A DNA stretch of 50,004 nucleotides from positions 1 through 50,004 of the forward strand of contig NZ_JAMJPJ010000027.1 in NCBI RefSeq assembly GCF_023555005.1. The letters run 5' to 3'. Shown here piece by piece: positions 34,101-43,273 of this stretch. The notes below the pieces were generated by a model, which worked only from the letters and a program-made list of their open reading frames with translations, searched no databases and was not told where the DNA came from. Both the position numbers and the translations under genes were made by a program. The DNA is from Halomonas llamarensis. GTDB lineage: Bacteria; Pseudomonadota; Gammaproteobacteria; Pseudomonadales; Halomonadaceae. Position 1 is the first letter of the stretch. Each line of letters begins with the position of its first letter.

Positions 34101-34865
34101 ATGATTGGTGCAATAACAGGTGACATGGTCGGTTCGATGTATGAGCACCAGCCGATCAAAACCAAAGACTTTCCGCTGTTTTCGCCACGCTCGTGCTTCA
34201 CCGATGACAGCGTGCTCACCGTGGCGGTTGCTAGTGCCATTCTTAATGATACGCCCTATGCTGAAGCTGTCCGGCAAATAGGGCGGCAGTACCCCAACGC
34301 CGGGTATGGCGGTTCGTTTATCCAATGGCTGACTGGTCCCAACGCGGGGCCGTATTACAGCTGGGGTAATGGAGCCGCCATGCGCGTTAGCCCCGTCGGC
34401 TTTGCCTACGCCACGGAAGCCGACGTGCTCGCCCAGGCCAAAGCCACCGCTGAAATCACCCATAATCACCCTGAAGGGATAAAAGGCGCCCAAGCCACGG
34501 CGCTTGCGGTGTTCTGGGCGCGAACCGGCGCGGATAAAGCCACCATTCGCGAGACCCTTACCCAGCGGTTTGATTACGACCTTGCGCGCACGCTAGCGGA
34601 TATTCGCCCACGCTATCGCTTTGACGTTTCCTGCCAGGGCAGTGTGCCGGAAGCCATTATCGCGTTTTTAGAGGCGAACTCTTACGAAGACGCCTTACGC
34701 AATGCAGTATCGCTCGGTGGCGATAGCGACACCCAAGCCTGTATCGCAGGGGGAATTGCTGAAGCGTTTTACGGCGTGCCGGATACCCTGTACACCGAGG
34801 TTAAACACCGCCTAACGCCGGGTTTATGGGCGATTACCGATGCCTTCTGCCAACGGTACCGATAA
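34101..34865 (+). CDS. ADP-ribosylglycohydrolase family protein
   Basis: This encodes 254 aa with the ARH/DraG metal-binding signatures: MIGAITGDMVGSMYE at the N-terminus, FTDDSVLT (about 33-40) for two metal ions, THNHPEGIKGAQATA in the middle and SLGGDSDTQACIAGGIAEA near the C-terminus. It should remove ADP-ribose from a protein, nucleic acid or small molecule using two Mg ions. The start was set at ATG 34101 with GGAGGA just upstream. No ADP-ribosyltransferase gene is adjacent, so the partner is unknown. Confidence 0.88.
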   Translation: MIGAITGDMVGSMYEHQPIKTKDFPLFSPRSCFTDDSVLTVAVASAILNDTPYAEAVRQIGRQYPNAGYGGSFIQWLTGPNAGPYYSWGNGAAMRVSPVGFAYATEADVLAQAKATAEITHNHPEGIKGAQATALAVFWARTGADKATIRETLTQRFDYDLARTLADIRPRYRFDVSCQGSVPEAIIAFLEANSYEDALRNAVSLGGDSDTQACIAGGIAEAFYGVPDTLYTEVKHRLTPGLWAITDAFCQRYR

Positions 34866-34922
34866 GCGCCCAATATCGGTGTATCGGTCAACCTCAATGA
34901 GCTTTGGGGTAGGCGGCTGAAG

Positions 34923-35858
34923 TTATTCCACTAATTCCAGCAAGCGGTCGGGGTGGTTGGTGAAAATACCGTTAACGCCCCAATCCAGTAGGCGCTGCAT
35001 TTCCTCGCGCTCATTGATGGTATATACGTGTACCGGGAGGCCGTTTTCCTGCGCTTGGCGGATAAAGTCGGCATCACTCACGTCTTCGCCATCGTAAGTG
35101 ACATTGGTACCGATACCGGCCGCGTAATCGGCAACCGCTTGGAAGTCCGCATCGGTGATCTCACTCGGCCCCGGGGTAACGTTCGTCCACTCCAGTAGGT
35201 GCGAGTCGTCTTCTTCACTGGGGTAGTACCACACCAGCTGAATCAGCGGCACGTCGTCATTTAATTCCTGCACTTTCAACAGACTGTCTTGCTCGAAGGA
35301 CTGCACCAGCACGCGGCCGCTCTCGACCATATCGTATTCTTCCAGCGTCTCTACCAAGGCTTCTTCCAGACCAGGGTTCAGTTGGGGCGACTTGGTTTCA
35401 ATGTAGTAACGGGCATCGTGGCCAAAGTGATCGAAGAGCTCATCCAGCGTAAGTATCTGCGCGCCTTCAAAGGCCGTGTCGGCGCTGTCGGGATTTTCCT
35501 CGTTAAACCAGGTGCCGGTATCTAGCGCTTTGAGTTCTTCGAGAGTGTAATCGTTGATTTCGCCTTTACCGTCGCTGGTGCGATCAATGGTGTCATCGTG
35601 GAACACCACTAGCTCACCGTCGGCGGTGATTTGTACGTCCAGTTCCAGGTAATCGGCGCCCCACTCGTGAGCAAGTTCATAGGCGGCCATGGTGCTTTCC
35701 GGCGCGTGGCCGCTGGCACCGCGGTGAGCGATGACTTGAAACGATTGCAGGTCTTTTAGTTGCTGCTCTAAAGGCGATGGGTCTGCCATCGCCTGGGTGG
35801 TGGCAGCACCAGCGAAAAGGCCCATCGATACAGCGGTCACTAGCGGAAGATGTTGCAT
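34923..35858 (-). CDS. periplasmic glycerophosphodiester phosphodiesterase
   Basis: This encodes 311 aa with a signal peptide (about 1-25, cleaved near QAMA-DPS) and a GDPD TIM-barrel: IAHRGASGHAPESTMAAYELA (catalytic His and Glu/Arg), YLELDVQITADGELVVFHDDTIDRTSDGKG (metal-binding Glu, Asp and second His) and YIETKSPQLNPG. It hydrolyses glycerophosphodiesters to glycerol-3-phosphate and an alcohol. The mature protein is very acidic, as expected of a secreted protein in a halophile. The family is GlpQ/UgpQ-like. Confidence 0.88.
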   Translation of the reverse strand: MQHLPLVTAVSMGLFAGAATTQAMADPSPLEQQLKDLQSFQVIAHRGASGHAPESTMAAYELAHEWGADYLELDVQITADGELVVFHDDTIDRTSDGKGEINDYTLEELKALDTGTWFNEENPDSADTAFEGAQILTLDELFDHFGHDARYYIETKSPQLNPGLEEALVETLEEYDMVESGRVLVQSFEQDSLLKVQELNDDVPLIQLVWYYPSEEDDSHLLEWTNVTPGPSEITDADFQAVADYAAGIGTNVTYDGEDVSDADFIRQAQENGLPVHVYTINEREEMQRLLDWGVNGIFTNHPDRLLELVE

Positions 35859-36045
35859 AAGTGTTTTCCTTGATTGAATGTTCGGTTAATAACCCTATCT
35901 GCTTTTAGAGATTATTCCAAATGAGCGACGGGCGACATATCAATGGATGAATCTAATAAATGCAAGTGCCGACCATTCGACCTGATAATGCAATCATGCC
36001 AAACTAATCCTTATTATCTGGCTCTTGAGAAATGAGAAGCTCTGA

Positions 36046-37266
36046 ATGAAGCTAAAGCGTCTTACCCTGGAAAATTTTCGCTCCAAACCTGCCTTAACGC
36101 TTGCCCTAGCTGAACGTCTGACGTTATTGATGGGAGAGAATGGTAGCGGAAAAACCACGTTGCTTGATGCGGTAGCGATTGGGCTAGGGGAAGTGCTGAC
36201 GTATTTGCCAAGCGTTTCAGGTATTACGTTTAAAAAGCAAGGAGATATTCATCAACAGCTTAATCAACTGGCTCCCTATACTCGTATCACCTTGGAAACA
36301 AAGCAGGGTCTAATGTGGGACCGGCTTAAGCGCCGCGATAACAGTAAGAAAACAGCAAGCCAGATACCCCAAGGCTTAGGTGTTAAAGCATTAAAGCAAC
36401 ACCTAGACAAGGAAGTGATTGAGCGCTGGGTCAATGGCGAACCCTTTACCTTGCCTGTGTTTGCCTATTACGGCGTTAGCAGGGCGCTGCTGGATTTGCC
36501 GCAAAGCCGCAAAGGATTTCCCAAATCTCACGAGCGCTTTGAGGCATTAACGGATGCGCTTACGGCAAACACCCGTTTCAAGTCTGCTTTTGTTTGGTTT
36601 TATAACAAAGAAAACGAAGAACACAGGCTGCAGAAACAGCAAAAAAGCTTTGATGTTACTCTACCGGAACTAGATGCAGTAAGGCGTGCCATCGTCGCAT
36701 TATTTCCTGACCTTTCCGAGCCGCATATTGAGCTCAACCCACTGCGCTTTGTGGTGAGGCAAGGGGATGAATGGTTAGACCTTGCCCAGCTCAGTGACGG
36801 CTACCAAACATTATTGGGGTTAGTGATTGACCTTAGCGCAAGAACGGCGCTCGCCAATCCGCATCTAAATAACCCGCTGGAATCAGAAGCGGTCGTTATG
36901 ATTGATGAAGTGGATTTACACCTTCACCCTGAATGGCAGCGCCGCGTGCTGGGGGATTTACTGTATACCTTTCCAAATGCTCAATTTATTGTGACGACTC
37001 ACAGCCCCTTTATTGTCGAGGCGCTGAATAATCATCTTAAAAAGTGGCAAGTTAAAAACTTGCCAATGACTGATCCTGAAATCGAAGCGCTGATGCCTTT
37101 ATCCAGCAGCGATGTGGCTGCCTATGCTGTATTTCCAGGGCAAGCGAGCTCATTAATCGATAGTGAAAGCGGTCTATTAGATGATCAACTGTTGCAGCAC
37201 TTCAACGCGATCAATCTGCTCTATGACAAAATGCGTGATATTGAATGGGAGCAACGTCAGGGATGA
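36046..37266 (+). CDS. AAA/ABC-type ATPase with PtuA-like architecture (putative defence ATPase)
   Basis: This encodes 406 aa: Walker A GENGSGKTT (30-38, K36), an insert of about 210 residues containing AFVWFYNKENEEHRLQ and LPELDAVRRAIVALFPDL, an ABC-like signature LSDGYQ (249-254), Walker B AVVMIDEVD (D287, E288), HLHPEW (292-297) and the switch histidine H319 in VTTHSPF. This order is that of the AAA_21/AAA_23-type ATPases found in Septu (PtuA) and some retron systems. It overlaps the next gene by 4 bp (ATGA). GC content is clearly lower than in the neighbours (some 60-base lines below 40 %), which suggests acquisition by transfer. Confidence 0.85.
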   Translation: MKLKRLTLENFRSKPALTLALAERLTLLMGENGSGKTTLLDAVAIGLGEVLTYLPSVSGITFKKQGDIHQQLNQLAPYTRITLETKQGLMWDRLKRRDNSKKTASQIPQGLGVKALKQHLDKEVIERWVNGEPFTLPVFAYYGVSRALLDLPQSRKGFPKSHERFEALTDALTANTRFKSAFVWFYNKENEEHRLQKQQKSFDVTLPELDAVRRAIVALFPDLSEPHIELNPLRFVVRQGDEWLDLAQLSDGYQTLLGLVIDLSARTALANPHLNNPLESEAVVMIDEVDLHLHPEWQRRVLGDLLYTFPNAQFIVTTHSPFIVEALNNHLKKWQVKNLPMTDPEIEALMPLSSSDVAAYAVFPGQASSLIDSESGLLDDQLLQHFNAINLLYDKMRDIEWEQRQG

Positions 37267-37760
37267 TAGTTAACCCCTATCACGCCTGTACTTGCCAGCG
37301 CATGGGAAATACCCACGCACTGTGCCAAGGGCAGTTGACCCTGGGAGAACAAGGTAAACGGCTTCATTTATCGCTTAAGCAGGGAGAGCAGGCGCTTGCT
37401 ATCGTGTTAGATCGTTGTGTCATGCAGGATAACTTACCTAAATGCGATGGCCTTTACCTCTGGAAAAGCCACAACCGTAGCACAGCAGTCCTGATAGAAT
37501 TAAAAGGCGCCGGAGACATACCAAAGGCTTTTGCACAGCTTGGCTATGTGCGGCATCAGCGGCCAGAGTATCAGACCCTAGTAGCCTATTGGCGTTCAAC
37601 CAGCGCCTTACCCGTTCAGCAAAAAGCCGTAATTGTCACCAATGGACTACTATCAAAGCCAGAATTGGAGCGCTTGGAACGCCAGCATAATATACGCGTA
37701 TCTGCATTACTGCACTGTGAGCACACCACGCCAACGCCTGATCTGAGGCCCTATTTATAA
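37263..37760 (+). CDS. small PD-(D/E)XK-like putative nuclease, partner of the ATPase
   Basis: This encodes 165 aa. D62 (CDGLYLWK) and E79-L-K81 (VLIELKGAG) are spaced as in PD-(D/E)XK restriction-type nucleases, with a hydrophobic strand before ELK and a helix with Gln (FAQLGYV) after it. The N-terminus holds CTC (C9, C11) and C21, and C52 and C61 follow, possibly a metal site. Septu systems have an HNH nuclease (PtuB) in this place, so the pair differs from the known form. The start at ATG 37263 overlaps the ATPase stop, implying coupled translation. No relative was recognised by name; the nuclease call rests on the motif. Confidence 0.65.
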   Translation: MIVNPYHACTCQRMGNTHALCQGQLTLGEQGKRLHLSLKQGEQALAIVLDRCVMQDNLPKCDGLYLWKSHNRSTAVLIELKGAGDIPKAFAQLGYVRHQRPEYQTLVAYWRSTSALPVQQKAVIVTNGLLSKPELERLERQHNIRVSALLHCEHTTPTPDLRPYL

Positions 37761-37907
37761 GACCGACAGCCCGAAAGGAAAGCACTGCGGCCGATAACAA
37801 ACTGAACAAGCAAAGCGTGAAGATAAGATGGACGTGTAAGGCGCGAGGGTTGAATGTCATCTTTTTGCCAGCATCTAGGCTATACAGGCAACTCACTAGG
37901 AGGCGTT

Positions 37908-38534
37908 ATGACAACGTTAGTGATTGGTGCGAACGGACAGATAGGCAAACAGTTTTGCGAGCTGGCGCAACAGGCGGGCACGCCGATCAAGGCAATGATT
38001 CGCAACGAAGAGCAGGTGCCATGGTTTAGGGAAAGAGGCATCAATACTGTCATTGCCGATTTGGAGGACGACTTTTCACACGCCTTTGAAGGCTGTGACC
38101 AAGTGGTGTTCACCGCCGGCTCAGGACCGCACACTGGGCCGGACAAGACCCTGTTGATTGATCTTTACGGGGCTATTCGTGCCGCCGATATCGCCAAGCA
38201 GAAAGATATCTCCCGCTACCTGATGATTAGCGCGATACGAGCTGAAAACCCCATGGAAGCACCCGAAAAGCTGCGCCCCTACATGGCCGCGAAATTCGCC
38301 GCCGATGCCCACTTGCGCAGCAGCGGCGTGCCCTACGTAATTCTCAAACCAGGGCGTTTGACGGATGGCGCCGCCAGCCAACAGTTTGCCAGCTCAGTCG
38401 ACGAGGCCGGTGACAATCAAATCTCCCGCGCCAATGTCGCTTATGCATTGCACTACGCGCTGCAGACTAGCGTTACCAATACAGAGTACGTGCTGTTGGA
38501 TGGCAAGCGCTCAATTGACGAGATTATTCAGTAA
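37908..38534 (+). CDS. atypical short-chain dehydrogenase / NAD(P)-binding protein
   Basis: This encodes 208 aa with an N-terminal nucleotide-binding motif TTLVIGANGQIGKQF (G7-A-N-G-Q-I-G), an SDR_a5-like body (GCDQVVFTAGSGPHTGPDKTLLIDLYGAI) and YMAAKFAAD where SDRs have the YxxxK pair. It resembles the YwnB/YhfK-type NAD(P)H-binding oxidoreductases. The start was placed at ATG 37908 with AGGAGG just upstream. It probably reduces an unknown substrate in oxidative stress. Confidence 0.8.
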   Translation: MTTLVIGANGQIGKQFCELAQQAGTPIKAMIRNEEQVPWFRERGINTVIADLEDDFSHAFEGCDQVVFTAGSGPHTGPDKTLLIDLYGAIRAADIAKQKDISRYLMISAIRAENPMEAPEKLRPYMAAKFAADAHLRSSGVPYVILKPGRLTDGAASQQFASSVDEAGDNQISRANVAYALHYALQTSVTNTEYVLLDGKRSIDEIIQ

Positions 38535-38561
38535 TACTTCCTCAAGGAGGGCCGCAAGCGT

Positions 38562-38714
38562 TTAAGTATTAACACCCTTCATGCCTTTCGGTGTGTAGCG
38601 TTCACCGGTCACCGGAAGGTGCTCGGTGGCCGCTTCAAGCTGTTGCTGCTCATCGGCAGTCAGGATAATAGATGCTGCTGCTGTATTTTCTTCAAGGTAG
38701 CACAGCCGCCGCAG
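38562..38714 (-). pseudogene. aldo/keto reductase C-terminal remnant
   Basis: Fifty codons ending at a stop at 38562 read RRLCYLEENTAAASIILTADEQQQLEAATEHLPVTGERYTPKGMKGVNT, the typical end of aldo/keto reductases (usually preceded by IPGTK). The rest of the enzyme is absent: upstream codons in the same frame do not resemble the family and overlap the 3' end of the CDF gene at 38773. The remnant is therefore a decayed gene, and no new function should be assigned. Confidence 0.75.
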
Positions 38715-38772
38715 CGATGCCTCGCAGGCCTGTTGGGTATAACGGGCGCTACTGTCCAAACTACATTGATAC

Positions 38773-39696
38773 TCACCAAACCGATCCATGCCCATAGAGG
38801 CTGGCGTCTTTGTGAACGTGGTCAATATGCTCGAATTCTAAACTTGAGTGGGAAATACCGAAGTTCTCTTTAAGTCGCGTTTTTATATCGGCCTTGATCG
38901 TTTCAAGCTGCGGCCAGCCGGATTCCGCGACAACCACGTGGCAGTCAAGCGCGACGGCATTTTCTTGCATTTGCCATAAATGAACGTGATGCACCTCTAT
39001 AACGCCTTCAGCGTCACGCATCGCGTTAATGACGGCTTGCCCGTCAATATCGGGCGGTGAGCCCAGCATCAGTGTACGAATCGGGCCGCCAATCTCAGAA
39101 AAGGCGAGATAGAGAATATAGACGGCGATGCCGATCGTAATTGCAGGGTCTACCCAGCGCATGTCGTATAAAAGGATAAGCGAACCGCCAATGATGACCG
39201 CGACAGAGGCAAATGCATCGGATAGGTTGTGCAGGAACAGGGCGCGGATATTGACGCTATTTTTTTGCATTGACCACGTGAGTAGCGCTGTGAGGGTATC
39301 GACTGCAAGGGCAACGCCGCCGATAATCACGATCATCCAGCCCTGAATTTCGGGTGGCTCAATCATCCGCATGGCACCTTCATAAATCAGATAGACACCG
39401 ACGAGAATGAGGGTAGTGTAGTTAACCAATGCCGCTACTATCTCGATTCGGCCATAGCCAAACGTCATCTGGGCGTCTGCCGGTCGCCTCGCTATCTTGC
39501 GGGCCGCAAACGCAATGACAAGCGCGGCCATGTCGGAAAAATTATGCAGCGCATCCGCGATGAGCGAGAGGCTCCCTGCTAAAATACCGCCGATAATCTG
39601 GGCGACGGTCAATAACCCGTTGGCCCAGATGGAGATGGTCACGCGTCGATCACCGGAGGCAGGGTCAATGTGGTGGTGACCGTGATGGTGTCCCAT
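38773..39696 (-). CDS. cation diffusion facilitator (zinc/cobalt efflux)
   Basis: This encodes 307 aa with six transmembrane helices and the CDF metal-site residues: HNFSDM (H51, D55) in TM2 and HNLSDAF (about 155-161) in TM5. A histidine-rich N-terminus (MGHHHGHHH) and a C-terminal cytoplasmic domain with EVHHVHLWQMQENAVALDCHVVV follow the ZitB/CzcD/DmeF pattern. It exports Zn2+, Co2+ or a related divalent metal in exchange for protons. No metal-responsive regulator is directly adjacent. Confidence 0.88.
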   Translation of the reverse strand: MGHHHGHHHIDPASGDRRVTISIWANGLLTVAQIIGGILAGSLSLIADALHNFSDMAALVIAFAARKIARRPADAQMTFGYGRIEIVAALVNYTTLILVGVYLIYEGAMRMIEPPEIQGWMIVIIGGVALAVDTLTALLTWSMQKNSVNIRALFLHNLSDAFASVAVIIGGSLILLYDMRWVDPAITIGIAVYILYLAFSEIGGPIRTLMLGSPPDIDGQAVINAMRDAEGVIEVHHVHLWQMQENAVALDCHVVVAESGWPQLETIKADIKTRLKENFGISHSSLEFEHIDHVHKDASLYGHGSVW

Positions 39697-39941
39697 AAGG
39701 TTATCCTCACTTTTTGGCTACTAAAAGTCGAAAAGATCGATGTAAACACGGCAGCATTAACGTTCCATGATGATTTTCAGCTACCGTTGATGGCGAACAA
39801 GGGCCTAATTACATATTCCCAGCATTTTGACATGTTTACCTTGCTGAGGTGAGTGATCAGTTTAGCACCGCCTAAACTCCTAGACTTTGCATGGCAGGTT
39901 CACCCACACTGAAATGATATCTCCCTTGGAGGACCTAGCTC

Positions 39942-40910
39942 ATGCGCGTTTTTTCCAATCCTGTCGGCTCCGGTTCACTCTGGTTTGATAACCTGGTCAC
40001 CGCTGATGGTATCCCGGTTGCTTACGACCCCCAGGCGCGGGCTTTTTTGCCCATGCCACCTTTCTGTGCCAACCGTGAGGTGATCGGGTGTAACTGGATC
40101 GCACCCAAGCAGGGCGCTTTTTGCCGCTCTTGTGCCATGACAGCGTTGGCTCCCGATCCCTCGATTCCAAATGCCATTCCCAACTGGACGCAAACAGAAG
40201 CCGCCAAACGCTGGGTCATCGACAACCTAGGCCGCTGGAACTGGTTTCGGCCTGAAGACCCAGGTGCTCCACCGGTGTTTCATATGCTTGCCGAAGGGGC
40301 AACGCCGGTTCCCATGGGGCATGTGGGCGGCGTGGTGACCATCAGCGTGGCCGAGGCCGACCCGGTGCTAAGCACGACTCGCCGCGAGGCGCTGGAAGAG
40401 CCTTATCGCACCATGATTGGGCATATGCGTCATGAAATTTCGCACATGCTGTGGTGGCGATTGAGCCTGCGAGATGACTTTTTAGATGCCTTTCGTGAGA
40501 TGTTCGGCGATGAACGTGAGGACTATCCGGCGGCGCTACAGCGGCATTACCAAGATGGCCCCCCGCCAGATTGGCGCCAGCGATTCTTAACCACCTATGC
40601 CTCTGCGCACCCACATGAAGACTTTGCCGAAACCGCGTCGCACCTGCTGCACTTAACGGATATCACCGATAGCTTTGTATCGTCTGGCATGACCTCGCCT
40701 GCGCTACCGTATAGCTACGGCTGGGATGCCTACGCCGAACCGGATGCCGAGCGATTGATTCATATCGCGGCATCACTGGTGGCTGGCGTCAACCATGTCA
40801 ACCGCTCGATGGGGCTGGCGGACCTTTACCCCTTCGTGTTGTCCGATGTCGCGATGCGCAAGCTTGCCTTTGTACATGACTGGCTGCGCCGAGGAGCACA
40901 AGGGCTTTAA
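39942..40910 (+). CDS. putative zinc-binding metallopeptidase (DUF2248/Peptidase_Mx-like)
   Basis: This encodes 322 aa. The N-terminal zinc-ribbon-like section (C42, C50, C61, C64; FCANREVIGCNW ... FCRSC) is followed by a domain with an HExxH-type motif, RHEISHMLWW (about 164-173), and a downstream acidic/His segment AHPHEDFAETASHLLHL. This combination is typical of the DUF2248/putative zinc-binding peptidase group. A proteolytic role is likely but unproven. TTGGAGG lies 10 nt before ATG 39942. Confidence 0.8.
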   Translation: MRVFSNPVGSGSLWFDNLVTADGIPVAYDPQARAFLPMPPFCANREVIGCNWIAPKQGAFCRSCAMTALAPDPSIPNAIPNWTQTEAAKRWVIDNLGRWNWFRPEDPGAPPVFHMLAEGATPVPMGHVGGVVTISVAEADPVLSTTRREALEEPYRTMIGHMRHEISHMLWWRLSLRDDFLDAFREMFGDEREDYPAALQRHYQDGPPPDWRQRFLTTYASAHPHEDFAETASHLLHLTDITDSFVSSGMTSPALPYSYGWDAYAEPDAERLIHIAASLVAGVNHVNRSMGLADLYPFVLSDVAMRKLAFVHDWLRRGAQGL

Positions 40911-40932
40911 TAGCACGGATGGCCAATCATGA

Positions 40933-40955
40933 CGGCAGGGTCCTAGACCCTGCCG
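40933..40955. terminator. strong hairpin after metallopeptidase gene
   Basis: CGGCAGGGTC (40933-40942), loop CTA and GACCCTGCCG (40946-40955) make a perfect 10-bp stem 22 bp after the stop codon. The tail TAACAAAA has no T-run, so termination is likely but weakly supported. Confidence 0.6.
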
Positions 40956-41031
40956 TAACAAAATGCATTTACCTACTTACACTTAGCCGTTGGTCACCCG
41001 TAAGGGCTTGACCGTAACGCCCCGACGTTTT

Positions 41032-41931
41032 TCATGATGCCGTTTTAAGCTCGCTCTTAAGCCATTTTGCCAGTGGCTCGCTACGGTGGTTGTTGGTTTG
41101 GTTAGGTAACCATAAACAGAGCCGGGCGGATGTTTCGATGCTGCCCCAGGGCGCCACCAGCCGCCCGCTCTTCAGGTCATCTTCCACCAACAGCGTGGGC
41201 GCAATCGCGACACCCAACCCCGCCACCGCCGCTTCCATCAAGTAGTAAAGATGCTCGAACCCCTGGCCTTCGCTTAGCGCCGCTTCCAGTTGTGCCTGTT
41301 CAAGCCCTTGCGCACTGGCCCACTGCGGCCACGCTTGGGGGCGGGAGGCGGTGTACAGCAATTGGGTAGAAAACAGCGTCTGTGGATCAGCCGGATCAAG
41401 CTGCGCTGCCAGTTGTGGGCTGGCCACCGCGCATATCTGCTCGGGGATAAGCTCAATGACGTCTACATCCGCGGGCCAGGGTGGCTCGGAAAACGCCAGG
41501 GTGGCGCTGGCGTCCGTTTGTTTGCCGGGCTGCTCGGTGTCACTCACCACCACTTTCAGCTTGAGTTCGGGCAGTTCACGGTGCAGGCGGTCCAACCTGG
41601 GAATCAACCAGCGGGCCAACAGGCTGCCAGGGCAGGCGAGGGTGAAAGGGGCTTCTTCCACATCACGTTTGAGCGCGGCGCAACTATCGCGCAGCTTGCT
41701 AAACGCCTCGCTTAGGCCGCTTTGTAGTTTCTCGCCGTGCGGGGTAAGCACAATGCCACGGCCCGCTTTGCTAAACAGGGCCACGCCAAAATGCTCATCC
41801 AGGCTTTTCAACTGGCGGCTGACGGCACCGTGGGTGACGCTTAGCTCCTCGGCAGCGGCGGTCACACTGCCTAACCGGGCAGTGGCTTCAAAGGCGCGCA
41901 ATGCGCTAAGTGGCGGCATGCTATTCTGCAT
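41032..41931 (-). CDS. trpI: LysR-family regulator, probable TrpI
   Basis: This encodes about 299 aa: an N-terminal winged helix-turn-helix (about 5-65; LSALRAFEATARLGSVTAAAEELSVTHGAVSRQLKSLDEHFGVALF) and a LysR effector domain (about 90-295). It lies divergently beside trpB with about 100 bp between, the arrangement of Pseudomonas trpI, which activates trpBA in response to indoleglycerol phosphate. The start was chosen at ATG 41931 (MQNSMPPLSALRAF), which has GGAG upstream; an in-frame GTG at 41952 would add seven residues. It may be of the GcvA-like subgroup, so the name is an inference from context. Confidence 0.8.
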   Translation of the reverse strand: MQNSMPPLSALRAFEATARLGSVTAAAEELSVTHGAVSRQLKSLDEHFGVALFSKAGRGIVLTPHGEKLQSGLSEAFSKLRDSCAALKRDVEEAPFTLACPGSLLARWLIPRLDRLHRELPELKLKVVVSDTEQPGKQTDASATLAFSEPPWPADVDVIELIPEQICAVASPQLAAQLDPADPQTLFSTQLLYTASRPQAWPQWASAQGLEQAQLEAALSEGQGFEHLYYLMEAAVAGLGVAIAPTLLVEDDLKSGRLVAPWGSIETSARLCLWLPNQTNNHRSEPLAKWLKSELKTAS

Positions 41932-42035
41932 AAATGCGTGACTCCAGCTCACATATAGCTGACATCTTATCGATTTTTATCTTCACGCGCTTGCCTTAAC
42001 GTCATCACATACTTAACTCGCATGACGAGGTCGTG

Positions 42036-43253
42036 ATGAATCAACCTATAGACGTATCCCAGAGCCTGCCCGACGCCAACGGGCTGTTTGGCAGCTTCGG
42101 CGGCCGCTTTGTCGCCGAAACCCTGATGCCGCTGATTCTGGAGCTGCAAGACGAATACACCACCGCCAAAAACGACCCGGAATTCCAGCGCCAACTGGCC
42201 TACTTCCAGGGCGACTACGTGGGGCGGCCAAGCCCGCTCTACTTCGCCGAACGGCTGACCGAGCACTTTGGTGGGGCGAGTATTTACTTCAAGCGTGAAG
42301 AGCTCAACCACACCGGCGCGCACAAGATCAATAACTGCATCGGCCAGGTGCTGCTGGCCAAGCAGATGGGCAAGAAGCGCATCATCGCCGAAACCGGCGC
42401 GGGCATGCACGGTGTGGCGACCGCCACGGTGGCGGCGCGTTTTGGTCTGCCCTGTGTGATCTACATGGGTACCACCGATATCGAACGCCAGCAGACCAAC
42501 GTGTTCCGCATGAAGCTGCTCGGCGCGGAAATCGTCCCCGTTACCTCCGGCACCGGCACCCTCAAGGACGCCATGAACGAAGCGCTGCGCGACTGGGTCA
42601 CCAATGTCGACGACACTTTCTACATCATCGGCACCGTCGCCGGGCCGCATCCGTACCCGGCCATGGTGCGCGACTTCCAGGCCGTCATCGGCCATGAAAC
42701 CCGCACCCAGATGCTCGAAAAGCAGGGCCGACTGCCGGATTCGCTGGTGGCCTGTGTGGGCGGCGGCTCAAACGCCATTGGGCTGTTTTACCCATTCCTA
42801 GATGACCCGGACGTCCAAATGATCGGCGTGGAAGCGGGCGGCAAGGGCGTGAAAAGCGGCCTGCATGCCGCCAGCCTGAACGGCGGCACGCCTGGGGTCT
42901 TGCACGGCAACCGCACCTACTTGCTGCAAGACGAAGACGGCCAGATTACCGACGCCCACTCGATTTCTGCGGGGCTGGATTACCCCGGCATCGGGCCCGA
43001 GCACGCCTGGTTGCATGAGCAGAAACGGGTTGAGTACGTCTCCGCCACCGATGACGAAGCGCTGGAAGCCTTCCAGATGTGCTGCCGCAAGGAAGGCATT
43101 ATTCCCGCCCTGGAAACCGCCCATGCCCTGGCCGAAGTCGCCAAGCGCGCGCCCCAGCTTCCCCGCGAGCACCTGATGGTGATCAACCTGAGCGGCCGTG
43201 GCGACAAGGACATGACGAGCGTCGCCCATCATCTAGGCGAGACATCCCAATGA
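42036..43253 (+). CDS. trpB: tryptophan synthase beta chain
   Basis: This encodes 405 aa of TrpB, which joins indole and L-serine to tryptophan with PLP. The Schiff-base lysine is K97 in [10 protein letters not shown]; the catalytic glutamate is in AETGAGMHG and the PLP-phosphate glycine loop is [13 protein letters not shown] 42036 was preferred over GTG 42033; ACGAGG lies upstream. Length matches E. coli TrpB. The gene overlaps a possible trpA start (ATG 43250) and forms trpBA with it, under likely TrpI control. Confidence 0.95.
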   Translation: MNQPIDVSQSLPDANGLFGSFGGRFVAETLMPLILELQDEYTTAKNDPEFQRQLAYFQGDYVGRPSPLYFAERLTEHFGGASIYFKREELNHTGAHKINNCIGQVLLAKQMGKKRIIAETGAGMHGVATATVAARFGLPCVIYMGTTDIERQQTNVFRMKLLGAEIVPVTSGTGTLKDAMNEALRDWVTNVDDTFYIIGTVAGPHPYPAMVRDFQAVIGHETRTQMLEKQGRLPDSLVACVGGGSNAIGLFYPFLDDPDVQMIGVEAGGKGVKSGLHAASLNGGTPGVLHGNRTYLLQDEDGQITDAHSISAGLDYPGIGPEHAWLHEQKRVEYVSATDDEALEAFQMCCRKEGIIPALETAHALAEVAKRAPQLPREHLMVINLSGRGDKDMTSVAHHLGETSQ

Positions 43254-43273
43254 GCGCGAATCAGGAGACTAAA

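Noticed and set aside
38562..38825. An 87-residue complete gene on the minus strand
   Set aside because: Its first 38 codons overlap the CDF gene end and do not resemble any family; only the last 50 codons read as an aldo/keto reductase remnant.
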